Of a stretch of 64,000 bases of DNA, positions 9,401-18,500 are shown piece after piece. The notes below the pieces were generated by a model. It ran no database searches, was not told where the DNA came from, and saw only the letters and a program-made list of their open reading frames with translations. The DNA is from Symsagittifera roscoffensis (Eukaryota; Xenacoelomorpha; Acoela; Convolutidae): positions 15,970,660-16,034,659 of the forward strand of contig NC_087069.1 of the NCBI RefSeq assembly GCF_963678635.1. The letters run 5' to 3'. Made by a program: the position numbers and the translations under genes. The number at the start of each line of letters is the position of its first letter. Position 1 is the first letter of the stretch.

Positions 9401-12400
9401 CTATCGATGCCCTGTCGTCTCCCCACCAGCTTGATCTTGTTGCATGGGTTCTTCAGTCTGACGGCTTCCACCCGGTCCATCACCTCCTTCTGACTTGTCT
9501 CTATTCGAGTTCGATGGTCCTTGTTCGTCTTTGTCGGCTTCTTCCTGGAATCTCGGTATGAGCAATGTACCGGCCGACTTATCTTCCTCTTCACCATGGA
9601 CCACTTTGATTTCTTCGCAGCCAAAGGGTGCTAGGAAGATTCTCGTCTGCAATACTCCCGCAACTTTCATTTCTTTTCTCACACTGGTCAGGATTACTGA
9701 GGCTTCAGGCAATTCAGTCCTGCCTCTCATCCTCATTGGAGCTAAGCCTAGTGCCTCCCATTCCTCATCAAATCTTCCAGGCTTGGGAGTAGCAGCGTTG
9801 CTCATTCGCCTTCTCGTCGCTTGATCCGTGTACGCAAATCGTGTGTACTGTAACACGGCGGCATTTCTCCCCACGAAGTATGTATCCATCGTCGCCGAGA
9901 AATTCCCTACTCTCCTTTCATTAGTTTCGAATGCTCTCAACCTAGGAGTTTGTACTACGGAGACTGCTCCGAGCAACATCCTTCTTACCAGAGGGAATTC
10001 AGGGATTGCTTCCGGTAGCTTCTTATAATCGCCCCAGTCCTTCGTCTCTTCTCTCACCTTGTGATATGCTGCTGTGAGACGAGGCACACTGGTTATTTCA
10101 CCATTCGTTTTGTCATAGGGTCTCAGATTCCAAAGCTTTGGAAACACCTCGATGTGTCCTCTCTCTACTTCTCCCATGCGGTCGCAGAAGTGATCGTCAA
10201 AATTGATGACTGTCATTTCCGGTTCCGCTATTTTCGCAAACAACAGATCTTCACTCATGAGCTCCCGCAGTGCCTGCTGCTCACACCAGTTCAGTGTACT
10301 ACCGTCCACTGCCGATATGAGGTTCAGGTGCAGCACCGACCTCCTATATGCTTCCACTTTAACGTCAGGGAACGCAAAGGTGACTGCTGGTCCGTAGATC
10401 ACTGTCACGAACTCCGTGACTCCTCTGATCAGCGCCAAGGGATCAGTCCTCATAGCTAAACTCAAATCTGTTAATAGCGGCATGCCTCCAACATGTCGTC
10501 TAACATCTTCTTCCTTTTCAATTGTCTCGTCTTCTCCTGTTCCAAAGCGATTTTGCTGCAAGAGATACTGGATCAGAGTGTGTCTCAGGTCTCTTATTTT
10601 GTTCCACGAGTCCGTGGATTTCTGCATATCCAGATTCCTCACTTTCTCTTTCATCTGCTCTGGACAACGTGTCAGTTTCATTAGTCCTGCCAAGTTTCCG
10701 TGGGTTATTGCGATCAATGTCAGAAGTCCATCTAGTCGCAGGTTCTGTATTCCATCCGTAAGCAGTATCGCCGGTCCTTTCACGAAATTCTCCGCTCCAA
10801 ATGTCACGAACAAGGCTATTAATTCCACTATCGATACTTTCACTACTGCTTGGAGGAATTCCTTTATCAAATAGTGCGAGACTTTCGGGTATACTTTTGC
10901 CAAGAAGGACGCGGTCCATCCGGCTCCCAACCCTTCTAGCATGCTGTCTGTCCTTTCAAATCCCTCCTGTCCTTTCACTTTCTGGGTCCAGAAGGTCTCC
11001 AGAGTAACTTGACACATTCTGTTCACGAACTCAGCGGTCTTTTCTCCGGCATTTTCCGCCAGGTTCACCTCCTTCAACAAGTAGGCGTGTATCTTAGTGA
11101 TCATCACTGGGCCTTGCTGAAAAGCATCAGCACCCAATGCCGCTACTCTCGGATTCAGGTGTAGCCACTGGTTTGCTTCCGGCTTGGTTCTCAGAACCAT
11201 TGCCTCCAGTTGAGCTCTCGTCTCCAGTGAATTCTTTCTTCTCGTGCCTTCACTCGCCACTTCCATTGCTCGGAACCACAAGTCGTTGGACATTGCCGTG
11301 ATCACTCGATGGTCGTCATCTATTCCTGGTTTCAATTTGAGTTGCCGACTGAAGTTGGACAGTTCCAACCCCAGCACCTCGTCCAACACCAACATGTGTA
11401 GCGCGTGGTCCTTAAATCCTCTCATCGCGTTTGAGATATCTGACCATACTGCTGGCAGTTCAGCCTTGAGTGGCCTCAGGTTCTCCACTTCAATCATGCG
11501 ATTCGGGGCTGATATGATCACATCATATTTTCCTTCCGAAAGTAAGGCTACCATAGCATACACAAATTTCAGTCCATCCGGGAGATGTGCATATCCCGGA
11601 GACAACGCAAATACTACTTTCAACGTCACTTTAATGAATGATCCCTCCTTCGTCGCATCCACCACTTCACCCATCGACTCCAGGATGTCTTTTATCGCCG
11701 GCCATACTGCGTTTTCTGCTGTTGCAGGATCTCTGAGCCTGCTCAGAAAACCTCTACTATGTAGATGGTCATTGATACCAGCAAACACAATCGTTATCGG
11801 GTTCATTTCTGTCTGCCTCTGTACCCCTATAGCCAATGACACTGATTGCAATAGGTCTAGGTCAACTGCGGCCAGCATTATGACGTCCGGCCAAAACAAA
11901 GACTTAGAGGTGTACACGAACTCTGAATTCGCTACTATCATGATTTTGGCTTTTCTCATCTCTGCTTTGTCGTAGGCGGCGAAGATGCTCTCATCTTTCT
12001 TTATTGCTGTCAATCCGCCATATCTATGGGCATCACCATCTTGGTTCACTAGTTTCGGATACACTCTCTCCTTCACATGACCAGGTGGTGTCGTCAGTTG
12101 CCTGAATATCTTCACGTGTTGTCCAATCGGCGCTCTCGCCGTCAGGAATCTTCCTGGTCTTTCCTCACGATTCCTATCCTCATGGTTCAATCTGACATCC
12201 TGCAACGGTCTTGCATTCACAGGTCCCATTGTGTTATTGGAGGGCAGTCCCTCCAAGTCAGCAAATCTTAAGGCTGTCGTGGAGCTGAAATTTATGCTAG
12301 CGGCTATCAACCAGTCTACGCCGGTTATTGAGTATAATCTGCTGACGGATAGCGTCGCTCCATTCAGCATCCTCCTTGCATCTTCGATGAAGCTTACTTT

Positions 12401-14536
12401 CTGCAGGTCCAGCTTCATCAGTTCTTCTTTGTATATGTGCCAGGGAGACGGCATGGGTCTCGACCATAACAATGAGCCTCTGTTCGGTCTCTCCTCTCGA
12501 CTGGTACTCGTTGTCTCCGATCTAGTGTCTGATCTAGACGTGCCTGCTACTCCTTCGTTTGGTTGGTTGACGGGTCCTATCCTTTTCCTAGGATGAATGG
12601 TCCTCCTCATCGGTGCTTCTCCCAACCGATCTTGCACGTCTGTTCTTCGACCTGGTTCGCTGGAGCTTTGTTGCCGGTAATTTATGACGGCAGGGACTGT
12701 ACCCAAGCGTGTTTCCAGTTTAGGAGGCACAAAGGTAGTGATCACCGTATCATTCACCGTTCCCTCTTCCTTCAGTACTCCTGTGTCAGAGAGTTCTGCT
12801 TCCAACTCATCCAACCGTTCCTGGAAGACTCGATTCAACCAGGCTTGTCCCTCGATAGTGTCAAAGTGGATGCCATCCGAAGTCAGTCTGGCTTGCTCCA
12901 TGGCTCTCAATTCGTGTTCAATGTCCATAAGGATCATTCTTCCGGCATTTCGATTTGCTAAGTTTCTTAAGATGTTGTTCCATCTCATGACTCCCTCGTT
13001 GTGCCTTCTTCCTGATGCTGTCAGGTTTCTTGCGTTCATTGGCACCGTGCAAACGGTCAGTACCGCGCAACTGAACTTCTGCCAGAGAGTGGTGAACAAA
13101 CACACCATCATTGATTCCCACAGTGCTTCCTGCTCGTCTGATCCTCTGGAGATATCATTCGTCCCAACCAATATCATCACACTGGGTATCCTCCCTGGAT
13201 TCATGAGCTCCACCATCCGGTATAATTGGGCAATTGTCGCGCCTCCAAAGGCCATCACCGTGGTGACCCATGAGGTCCTCAAATTCGTTAGCACTCGGAC
13301 TAAGCTGTCTCCCAATATCAGGTGTGATGTCCCGAGTGGTGGTTGCTGCAGATTCACAGCCGGGGTCCAGGTAGCTCGATTGAAGCAGGTTCTCGGATCT
13401 GTCTCCGGAACTCCCGTGAAACTATACCTCAATTGATTGTTCTTCTGCACGTCTATTACGCGAGATACTTTCTTCGCTGGCATCTTCCTTACTTTTCTCT
13501 CTGGGATTCTCGAACTCCCCATGAGTGGTGTCACGTCACTCATCCCTTGTCTGATCACTGTCTGGGAGAGTTGTACTCTGCCCGTATCGTCAATCGTTCC
13601 ATAGGGTGCAGTCACCCCGGAACCTGGTGCATTCTTGTTAGCGACCAATCGTCCAGCTGTCTCTATCAGTTTCCTCACTGTCTGTTCTACGACGGGATCA
13701 CCCAAGGTGTCACTAGGATCCGGGATTGTTACTCGATTCGTCTCTGCTGGAAGCCGTGTCTCCGTTGTTTGACTCATTTCTCGAGGTGTCAAGAGCTCCA
13801 TCGGGGACTGCCCACGAGGAACATCCCTTGCAGGTATTACTTTCTCCACGGCTGTTGTCAACGCCGCCTGCTTCGATCGCTCTTTGTACTCCTGCCTTAA
13901 GCGTTCGATCTCTTGACCTTGCTTTTTGTTGCAGTCTTCAAACAACTTTCTCCACACGTCCCGGTCTTCCTCCATCGCCAGCATGGTCTTCTTCATATCG
14001 TCTAACTCCTTCTCCGTTCTTTTCAGCCGATCGTTCATCTCGTCCAGATCTTGCATGGTTTGGTTCGTCTGAACCTTCTGCGTTACTTTCGCCCTTTTTG
14101 GTGGCACAGCTGCTCTCAGTGGTGAACCAGACGAGGTCGCCTCGCTGTTCATCTCCCTATGCATTCTCGTCAGCCCAGGTTTAGGCTTGGAGGGCATTGG
14201 CATCTCACCTGGTTGGTAAGTCCTGGAACTTCCCAACCCAGGCTCATTCGCCAAGTCACTCCCTGAGAGAGCCCCGTTTCTCCACCTCATCACTCTCATG
14301 TTCGGGCGGTCTAGTACTCCTCTTTCTCCATATGCTGCTATCAACAGGACTTCCGTGGGGCGGTCCCCACGGTTGTCGTGCCCCAAGATGTTGATCAGGG
14401 CGGTCAGCAACATGACCACCTCTGGGTCCTCCAGAGCGAAGTCTCGTTCGATCAGCCGACGATAGATCGCATCTACCATCGGTCCCACATATGCCTCTGC
14501 CAGGTCCATCAATTCGTCCAGGTTGAAATTGTCCAT
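9401..14536 (-). CDS. Very large accessory protein (about 1711 residues) with SGNH/GDSL hydrolase domain
   Basis: I start at the ATG at 14536 (MDNFNLDEL); the frame reaches 14551 only through a TTG. In order: an N-terminal segment; a coiled coil about residues 159-217; a disordered linker; an SGNH-hydrolase domain about 400-590; a Pro/Arg/Ser-rich linker; a large folded region about 720-1640; and an acidic Gly/Ser/Gln-rich tail. The SGNH blocks are all visible: ILGDS (nucleophile S411), a Gly in AFGGAT near 431, VGTND (G458, N460) and DGIHFD (D554, H557). The family comprises esterases, lipases and acyl hydrolases; similar esterase domains occur in the ORF1 of CR1-type LINEs. A second, degenerate SGNH-like stretch may lie around 860-1010 (IVFAGINDHL, GIND at 920-923). 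Substrate is unknown. No signal peptide, so probably cytoplasmic or particle-associated. Confidence 0.85.
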   Translation of the reverse strand: MDNFNLDELMDLAEAYVGPMVDAIYRRLIERDFALEDPEVVMLLTALINILGHDNRGDRPTEVLLIAAYGERGVLDRPNMRVMRWRNGALSGSDLANEPGLGSSRTYQPGEMPMPSKPKPGLTRMHREMNSEATSSGSPLRAAVPPKRAKVTQKVQTNQTMQDLDEMNDRLKRTEKELDDMKKTMLAMEEDRDVWRKLFEDCNKKQGQEIERLRQEYKERSKQAALTTAVEKVIPARDVPRGQSPMELLTPREMSQTTETRLPAETNRVTIPDPSDTLGDPVVEQTVRKLIETAGRLVANKNAPGSGVTAPYGTIDDTGRVQLSQTVIRQGMSDVTPLMGSSRIPERKVRKMPAKKVSRVIDVQKNNQLRYSFTGVPETDPRTCFNRATWTPAVNLQQPPLGTSHLILGDSLVRVLTNLRTSWVTTVMAFGGATIAQLYRMVELMNPGRIPSVMILVGTNDISRGSDEQEALWESMMVCLFTTLWQKFSCAVLTVCTVPMNARNLTASGRRHNEGVMRWNNILRNLANRNAGRMILMDIEHELRAMEQARLTSDGIHFDTIEGQAWLNRVFQERLDELEAELSDTGVLKEEGTVNDTVITTFVPPKLETRLGTVPAVINYRQQSSSEPGRRTDVQDRLGEAPMRRTIHPRKRIGPVNQPNEGVAGTSRSDTRSETTSTSREERPNRGSLLWSRPMPSPWHIYKEELMKLDLQKVSFIEDARRMLNGATLSVSRLYSITGVDWLIAASINFSSTTALRFADLEGLPSNNTMGPVNARPLQDVRLNHEDRNREERPGRFLTARAPIGQHVKIFRQLTTPPGHVKERVYPKLVNQDGDAHRYGGLTAIKKDESIFAAYDKAEMRKAKIMIVANSEFVYTSKSLFWPDVIMLAAVDLDLLQSVSLAIGVQRQTEMNPITIVFAGINDHLHSRGFLSRLRDPATAENAVWPAIKDILESMGEVVDATKEGSFIKVTLKVVFALSPGYAHLPDGLKFVYAMVALLSEGKYDVIISAPNRMIEVENLRPLKAELPAVWSDISNAMRGFKDHALHMLVLDEVLGLELSNFSRQLKLKPGIDDDHRVITAMSNDLWFRAMEVASEGTRRKNSLETRAQLEAMVLRTKPEANQWLHLNPRVAALGADAFQQGPVMITKIHAYLLKEVNLAENAGEKTAEFVNRMCQVTLETFWTQKVKGQEGFERTDSMLEGLGAGWTASFLAKVYPKVSHYLIKEFLQAVVKVSIVELIALFVTFGAENFVKGPAILLTDGIQNLRLDGLLTLIAITHGNLAGLMKLTRCPEQMKEKVRNLDMQKSTDSWNKIRDLRHTLIQYLLQQNRFGTGEDETIEKEEDVRRHVGGMPLLTDLSLAMRTDPLALIRGVTEFVTVIYGPAVTFAFPDVKVEAYRRSVLHLNLISAVDGSTLNWCEQQALRELMSEDLLFAKIAEPEMTVINFDDHFCDRMGEVERGHIEVFPKLWNLRPYDKTNGEITSVPRLTAAYHKVREETKDWGDYKKLPEAIPEFPLVRRMLLGAVSVVQTPRLRAFETNERRVGNFSATMDTYFVGRNAAVLQYTRFAYTDQATRRRMSNAATPKPGRFDEEWEALGLAPMRMRGRTELPEASVILTSVRKEMKVAGVLQTRIFLAPFGCEEIKVVHGEEEDKSAGTLLIPRFQEEADKDEQGPSNSNRDKSEGGDGPGGSRQTEEPMQQDQAGGETTGHR

Positions 14537-14944
14537 ACTTGTTCTTTCCAAATTTGATTTGATTCGATTTGATAACTTGACTCAAGTGAGTAATTTTAAA
14601 TGATCAATCAGGATCTAGAAAAGAAATCACGAATGTCACACCTGTCAATTTCACCTTAACATACATCGTTAAAATTTGCTTAAAGACAGTTCAGATAAAA
14701 AGATATTCATCCTAAACTTTATTAAAATCAATTGGTTTCTAAAATTTTGGAGTACGACCTAAGATTGGACAGTCCAAACTTTGGATCTATTCCCAAAATC
14801 GTTATTTAGTTATTCATGGTCACTAACCCCTACTTACCCATGATTTTAATGACCTAACACATATCATAACATAACACAACATAACACACATATCACATAT
14901 TACATGCAACTTGGTCTTTGGCCTAACACCCTCTCGCACATCAC
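14537..14944 (-). other. 408-base spacer between macro-domain and SGNH ORFs
   Basis: AT-rich, no ORF. It contains a run of near-repeats of ATAACAC/ACATATCAC (plus strand 14863-14905). It is the longest non-coding gap inside the 3' half of the element, so it could hold a second promoter, splice signals or an internal start signal for the accessory genes; none can be named from the sequence. Confidence 0.4.
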
Positions 14945-15556
14945 TCAGCCTATACTTAAGTAATATTTCTTATGTAGATACACTTGTATGTTCGTATCAG
15001 ATAATATCACGTGTACAAGCGCGTACAATTCCCGAGGATGCAGTCTTCCTCTGTTTGGATCGTACACCGGAAGCGAGAGCTCCTTCACGTCCATTTCCAC
15101 AAGGAAGTCCCTCAGCCTCGTCAAGGACAAGACTAAATTTTCTGGGTCCACGTGCTGCTTCTCTGTCGCCCTCGTTACCAAGAAGCATAAGTACTTTCCC
15201 GGTATCTGCGACACCGCCGGGGGTAAGGCTGCTACGCCCCCTATCCCTGGTCTTTGCTTCCAAAGGAATTCCACGTTTTTGTATTCTCTCTTAAAATCCG
15301 CCGCTAGCGCCGTCCTAAAACTCATGTCTGCGGTGATCGCTATCGCACACGTTCTGTTCGTGAGTATGAAATCACTATCTGTTAGTATTATGTTAATCGA
15401 GTATTCATTTGGTAAGTTAAAATATGACTCAACTACCCTGCCTATGTCAGGTTTCTTAGGTTCTTCGCCTGTTTCTGCTTCTAAGTCTCCTGTTTCTCTT
15501 GCTACTCTCAATTTTTTTATTATCAAGTTTTCAGTGTGGGTAAGTCCTACCCCCAC
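14945..15556 (-). CDS. Macro-domain (ADP-ribose-binding/hydrolase) accessory ORF
   Basis: About 203 codons of open frame directly after, and slightly overlapping, the end of the integrase frame. The middle and C-terminal parts fit the macro fold of the small ADP-ribosyl-hydrolase type (TARG1/Poa1-like). A strand is followed by a loop and helix, AIAITADMSFRTALAADFKR, matching the usual hydrophobic strand, D-x-(M/F)-x-x-G/R-x-A, then a phosphate-loop helix ending xFK. Then come VEFLWKQRPGIGGVAALPP, KYLCFLVTRATEK, a helix SLTRLRDFLVEMDVKELSLPV, and YALVHVILSDTNIQVYLH. Such proteins bind or remove ADP-ribose from proteins, nucleic acids or metabolites. No ATG begins the frame; the start given is a GTG, and the way it is expressed (fusion to pol, splicing or reinitiation) is unknown. 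Family identification by eye: fairly confident; activity unproven. Confidence 0.7.
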   Translation of the reverse strand: MGVGLTHTENLIIKKLRVARETGDLEAETGEEPKKPDIGRVVESYFNLPNEYSINIILTDSDFILTNRTCAIAITADMSFRTALAADFKREYKNVEFLWKQRPGIGGVAALPPAVSQIPGKYLCFLVTRATEKQHVDPENLVLSLTRLRDFLVEMDVKELSLPVYDPNRGRLHPRELYALVHVILSDTNIQVYLHKKYYLSIG

Positions 15557-18500
15557 TCCCCGGACAAAATATCCATCGGCGTCCCCGTCGATCGCATACC
15601 GGGTATTAAGTCAAGATTTGAAGCTGGAATGAGCAAACGTCCTTCCTGGGCAGCCCAGGAAGGATCGTCTCGTTCAGTCTTGATGTATTTCATGCTTTCA
15701 CGATCTACATCTTGAATCGTGACGCTGGTCTTCTCTGGATCCGAGGTCATGTCATTCAGCCACTCTAGGACACGCAGGTTCGTCTGGTCTTGTTCATATG
15801 ACTGCTGTTGCTCGTTGTCAAATTCTACCTCGGGTTTCGACCAGTCGTCAACCCACTCATCGTTGTGATCATTGACTATGTCAATGTCTTGTGACACAGT
15901 TATTTCCTCTAAACCCACTACTTCCTCCACTATTTTCTTTAGATCTATCCTATCCACTACAAAGTCGTCACCGTAAGGATTGTACTTCTTTCTTGGTCTC
16001 GTCCCGTCCTTCTGACGAGTCTGCACCGTGAATGGAAGATCTGCTTCCAAGTTCTTGGGAACCTCTGTTTGTTCGGGATCCTGCCAATCCTCTTCTGCGT
16101 AGGGTAAGGTTTCATCATCCGCTTCGATCTTTTCGTTTGGATCCAGGTCCAGCGGTATATCCGTACCTTCCTCTACGATTTCGTTTCCATCGTTCTTCTC
16201 CCTGGTGCCTTTTTCTTTGACCTCACAAGCAGGATCCATCATTAGATAATCCCCTTCTTCCATGTCTGCAGGTATACACCAGTCTTCTGTCGATGGATTA
16301 TGTGGCTTGATGTTCTCGTAGTGGGCGGCTCGGCCAGTACTCAGTCTGTAAAAGCGTCCCTCTTGGTGCACCTCTGTAATCATGAAGGGTCCCCTCCACT
16401 TCTTCAGGAGCTTCTTTGTCCCTTTCGGTGGTATAACGTTCTGAAATACCCATACGTAGTCACTCACCGAGTAAGCCTTTGCACCAGCTGCTTTCTTGTC
16501 GAATCTTTTCCTCTGCCTTGCCTGTGCCTGCTGAGTGTTTCGTCTACACAAGTCGTTCAACTCCTGTTGGCGTCTGATCACATCCCTCACGTAGACCTGT
16601 GGGGATGTTTTCTTTCCCTCATATTCTGGGTAGAAGAAGGTTAAGGGCAAAGACTTTTCGTGTCCAGTTAGCATCATGTGTGGACTGACTCCAGTGGTGG
16701 AGTGTTGCGTGCTATTATATGCCCCCATCACCTGTGGAAGGTATCTGTCCCAATCGGTCATGTACCTGGAACAATATACTCTCAGCATCGACACTAACGT
16801 CCTATTCTGTCTTTCCACTAAGCCATTCGTCTGAGGGTGGTACGTTGTGGAGTGAGCTTGAGCGACCTGTGAGCGTCTCATAAGCTCTTTCGTAAGCTCT
16901 CCTACGAAAGCTGTTCCATTGTCCGATTGAAACGTCATCGGACAACCATGTCTTGCTATCCATGTGTTGATCAGGTGGTCGCATGTCTCCTCCGCCGAGG
17001 CAGTTATGCAGGGCACGGCCTCTGCATACTTTGTTAAATGATCTATCATTACCAGCACCTGGTTGTAACCATTGTCCGTCATGCATATCTTTTGATGATC
17101 TATTTGCACCACCTCGTTGAATTCAGACGACTCACTCGATTGTAAAGGAAATCGCAACTTCCTTGGATCCTTGACCTGTTGGCATGATAGACATGCTGTC
17201 ACCCATTTCTCGCATGCCTTTTTCATCCCAGGCCACTCAAAGCGCTTCAGGATCCTCTGATATACCTTGTCGATCCCTGATGGCCCATCTGATCATGTGA
17301 CCTGAATAATAGTTCTGTCTGATAGAGTTGCGGTAATACTATCGCGTTATACTTGTACAGGACTCTGTCTTCCTCCCTTCTTTTGCAAGCCACAATTCCG
17401 TCCTTGTTCAAATATAATCTCCCTTCCTTCTGCATGAAGTATTGTCTCAGGATGCGATAACTATCTTCCTCGAGGTCCCCTTTATCCGGAGAACCATTCT
17501 CGATCCACCTTTTCAGGTTGCTTGTCATGCGATCATTTCTTTGCGCCCTCAGAAGGTCCGAGAGTCTGTATCTCGCCTTCAAGTATGTCTTCATGACCCT
17601 CATTTGACTATTCAGCTCGTTGGGTTGATGTGTGTCTTCTTCCATCTTAACGCACCAAATCTTCGCCAACGGCTGTGTTTCTTGTTCAAACGGCAGAAGA
17701 TCAGTCCTGACTACCGCTTTCTGCGGCAATAGGCTTATCGAACGTTTCGACACTGCTATTGTCTCCAAGTCATCCGCTGCGTTGTCAAAGACTCTTTCGC
17801 TCGGTATCAGTTAGCGATCGCTGTCCGGATCCTGGTACACTTCTCTGTCCAGGTCTCTCGCCCGAGTTTCCACTAGTAGCGTGTGTATCGCCAGTTCTGA
17901 CAGTTCTGATCCCGAGGTCGAATCCCTGTCTGAATAGGTGTTCATTCTTGAGCTTTCTGAATTATCATCCATCGAAGGTGTCGTGCTGGAGACTGCACGC
18001 TCTTCCAGATCATGTCTGTACCTTCTTCGCATCCATCTGAACTCCCCGGACAAAACCTTGTTCTCTAGGTCCTTTTTCTCATCTGGAATTTTCTCGTCTA
18101 TCTCGGACTCCCCGGACAAATTTTCTTGTGCCGGGTGTTGATCTTGTGATCTTTGATCTTTCTCCTTCTCCTTCTCCCCGGACAAATAGTCTTGCAGCAG
18201 ATTTTGTTCCACAACTTCACCCTCTTCCTCCCGGTCCACAAAGGTGACAGTTTTCTTTTGCTTGCCGCTCTCCTGTTCTTTCTGTCCGTAAGAAGTACTT
18301 GTTAAAATCTCTTGGGGTATTGAGGATACTAGTTGCTGAACTATTGTCCTACAATCCCTCTCGTTCTCTTCGTGCTGTCGTCTGGACTAAATGATCTTTA
18401 CTTTCTCCCTGACTGTTAGCAATGCCACTGCTGCCGTCCACTCGGGGTCATCTCTGGTCACTTCTCTCTCTAACAATCCACCCAGCATCTGCATCACTTG

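Noticed and set aside
5512-14394. Many plus-strand frames of 60-250 codons opposite the accessory genes
   Set aside because: They are antisense shadows of long minus-strand frames: Ser/Leu/Phe-rich composition typical of reverse-read coding sequence, and no independent motifs.
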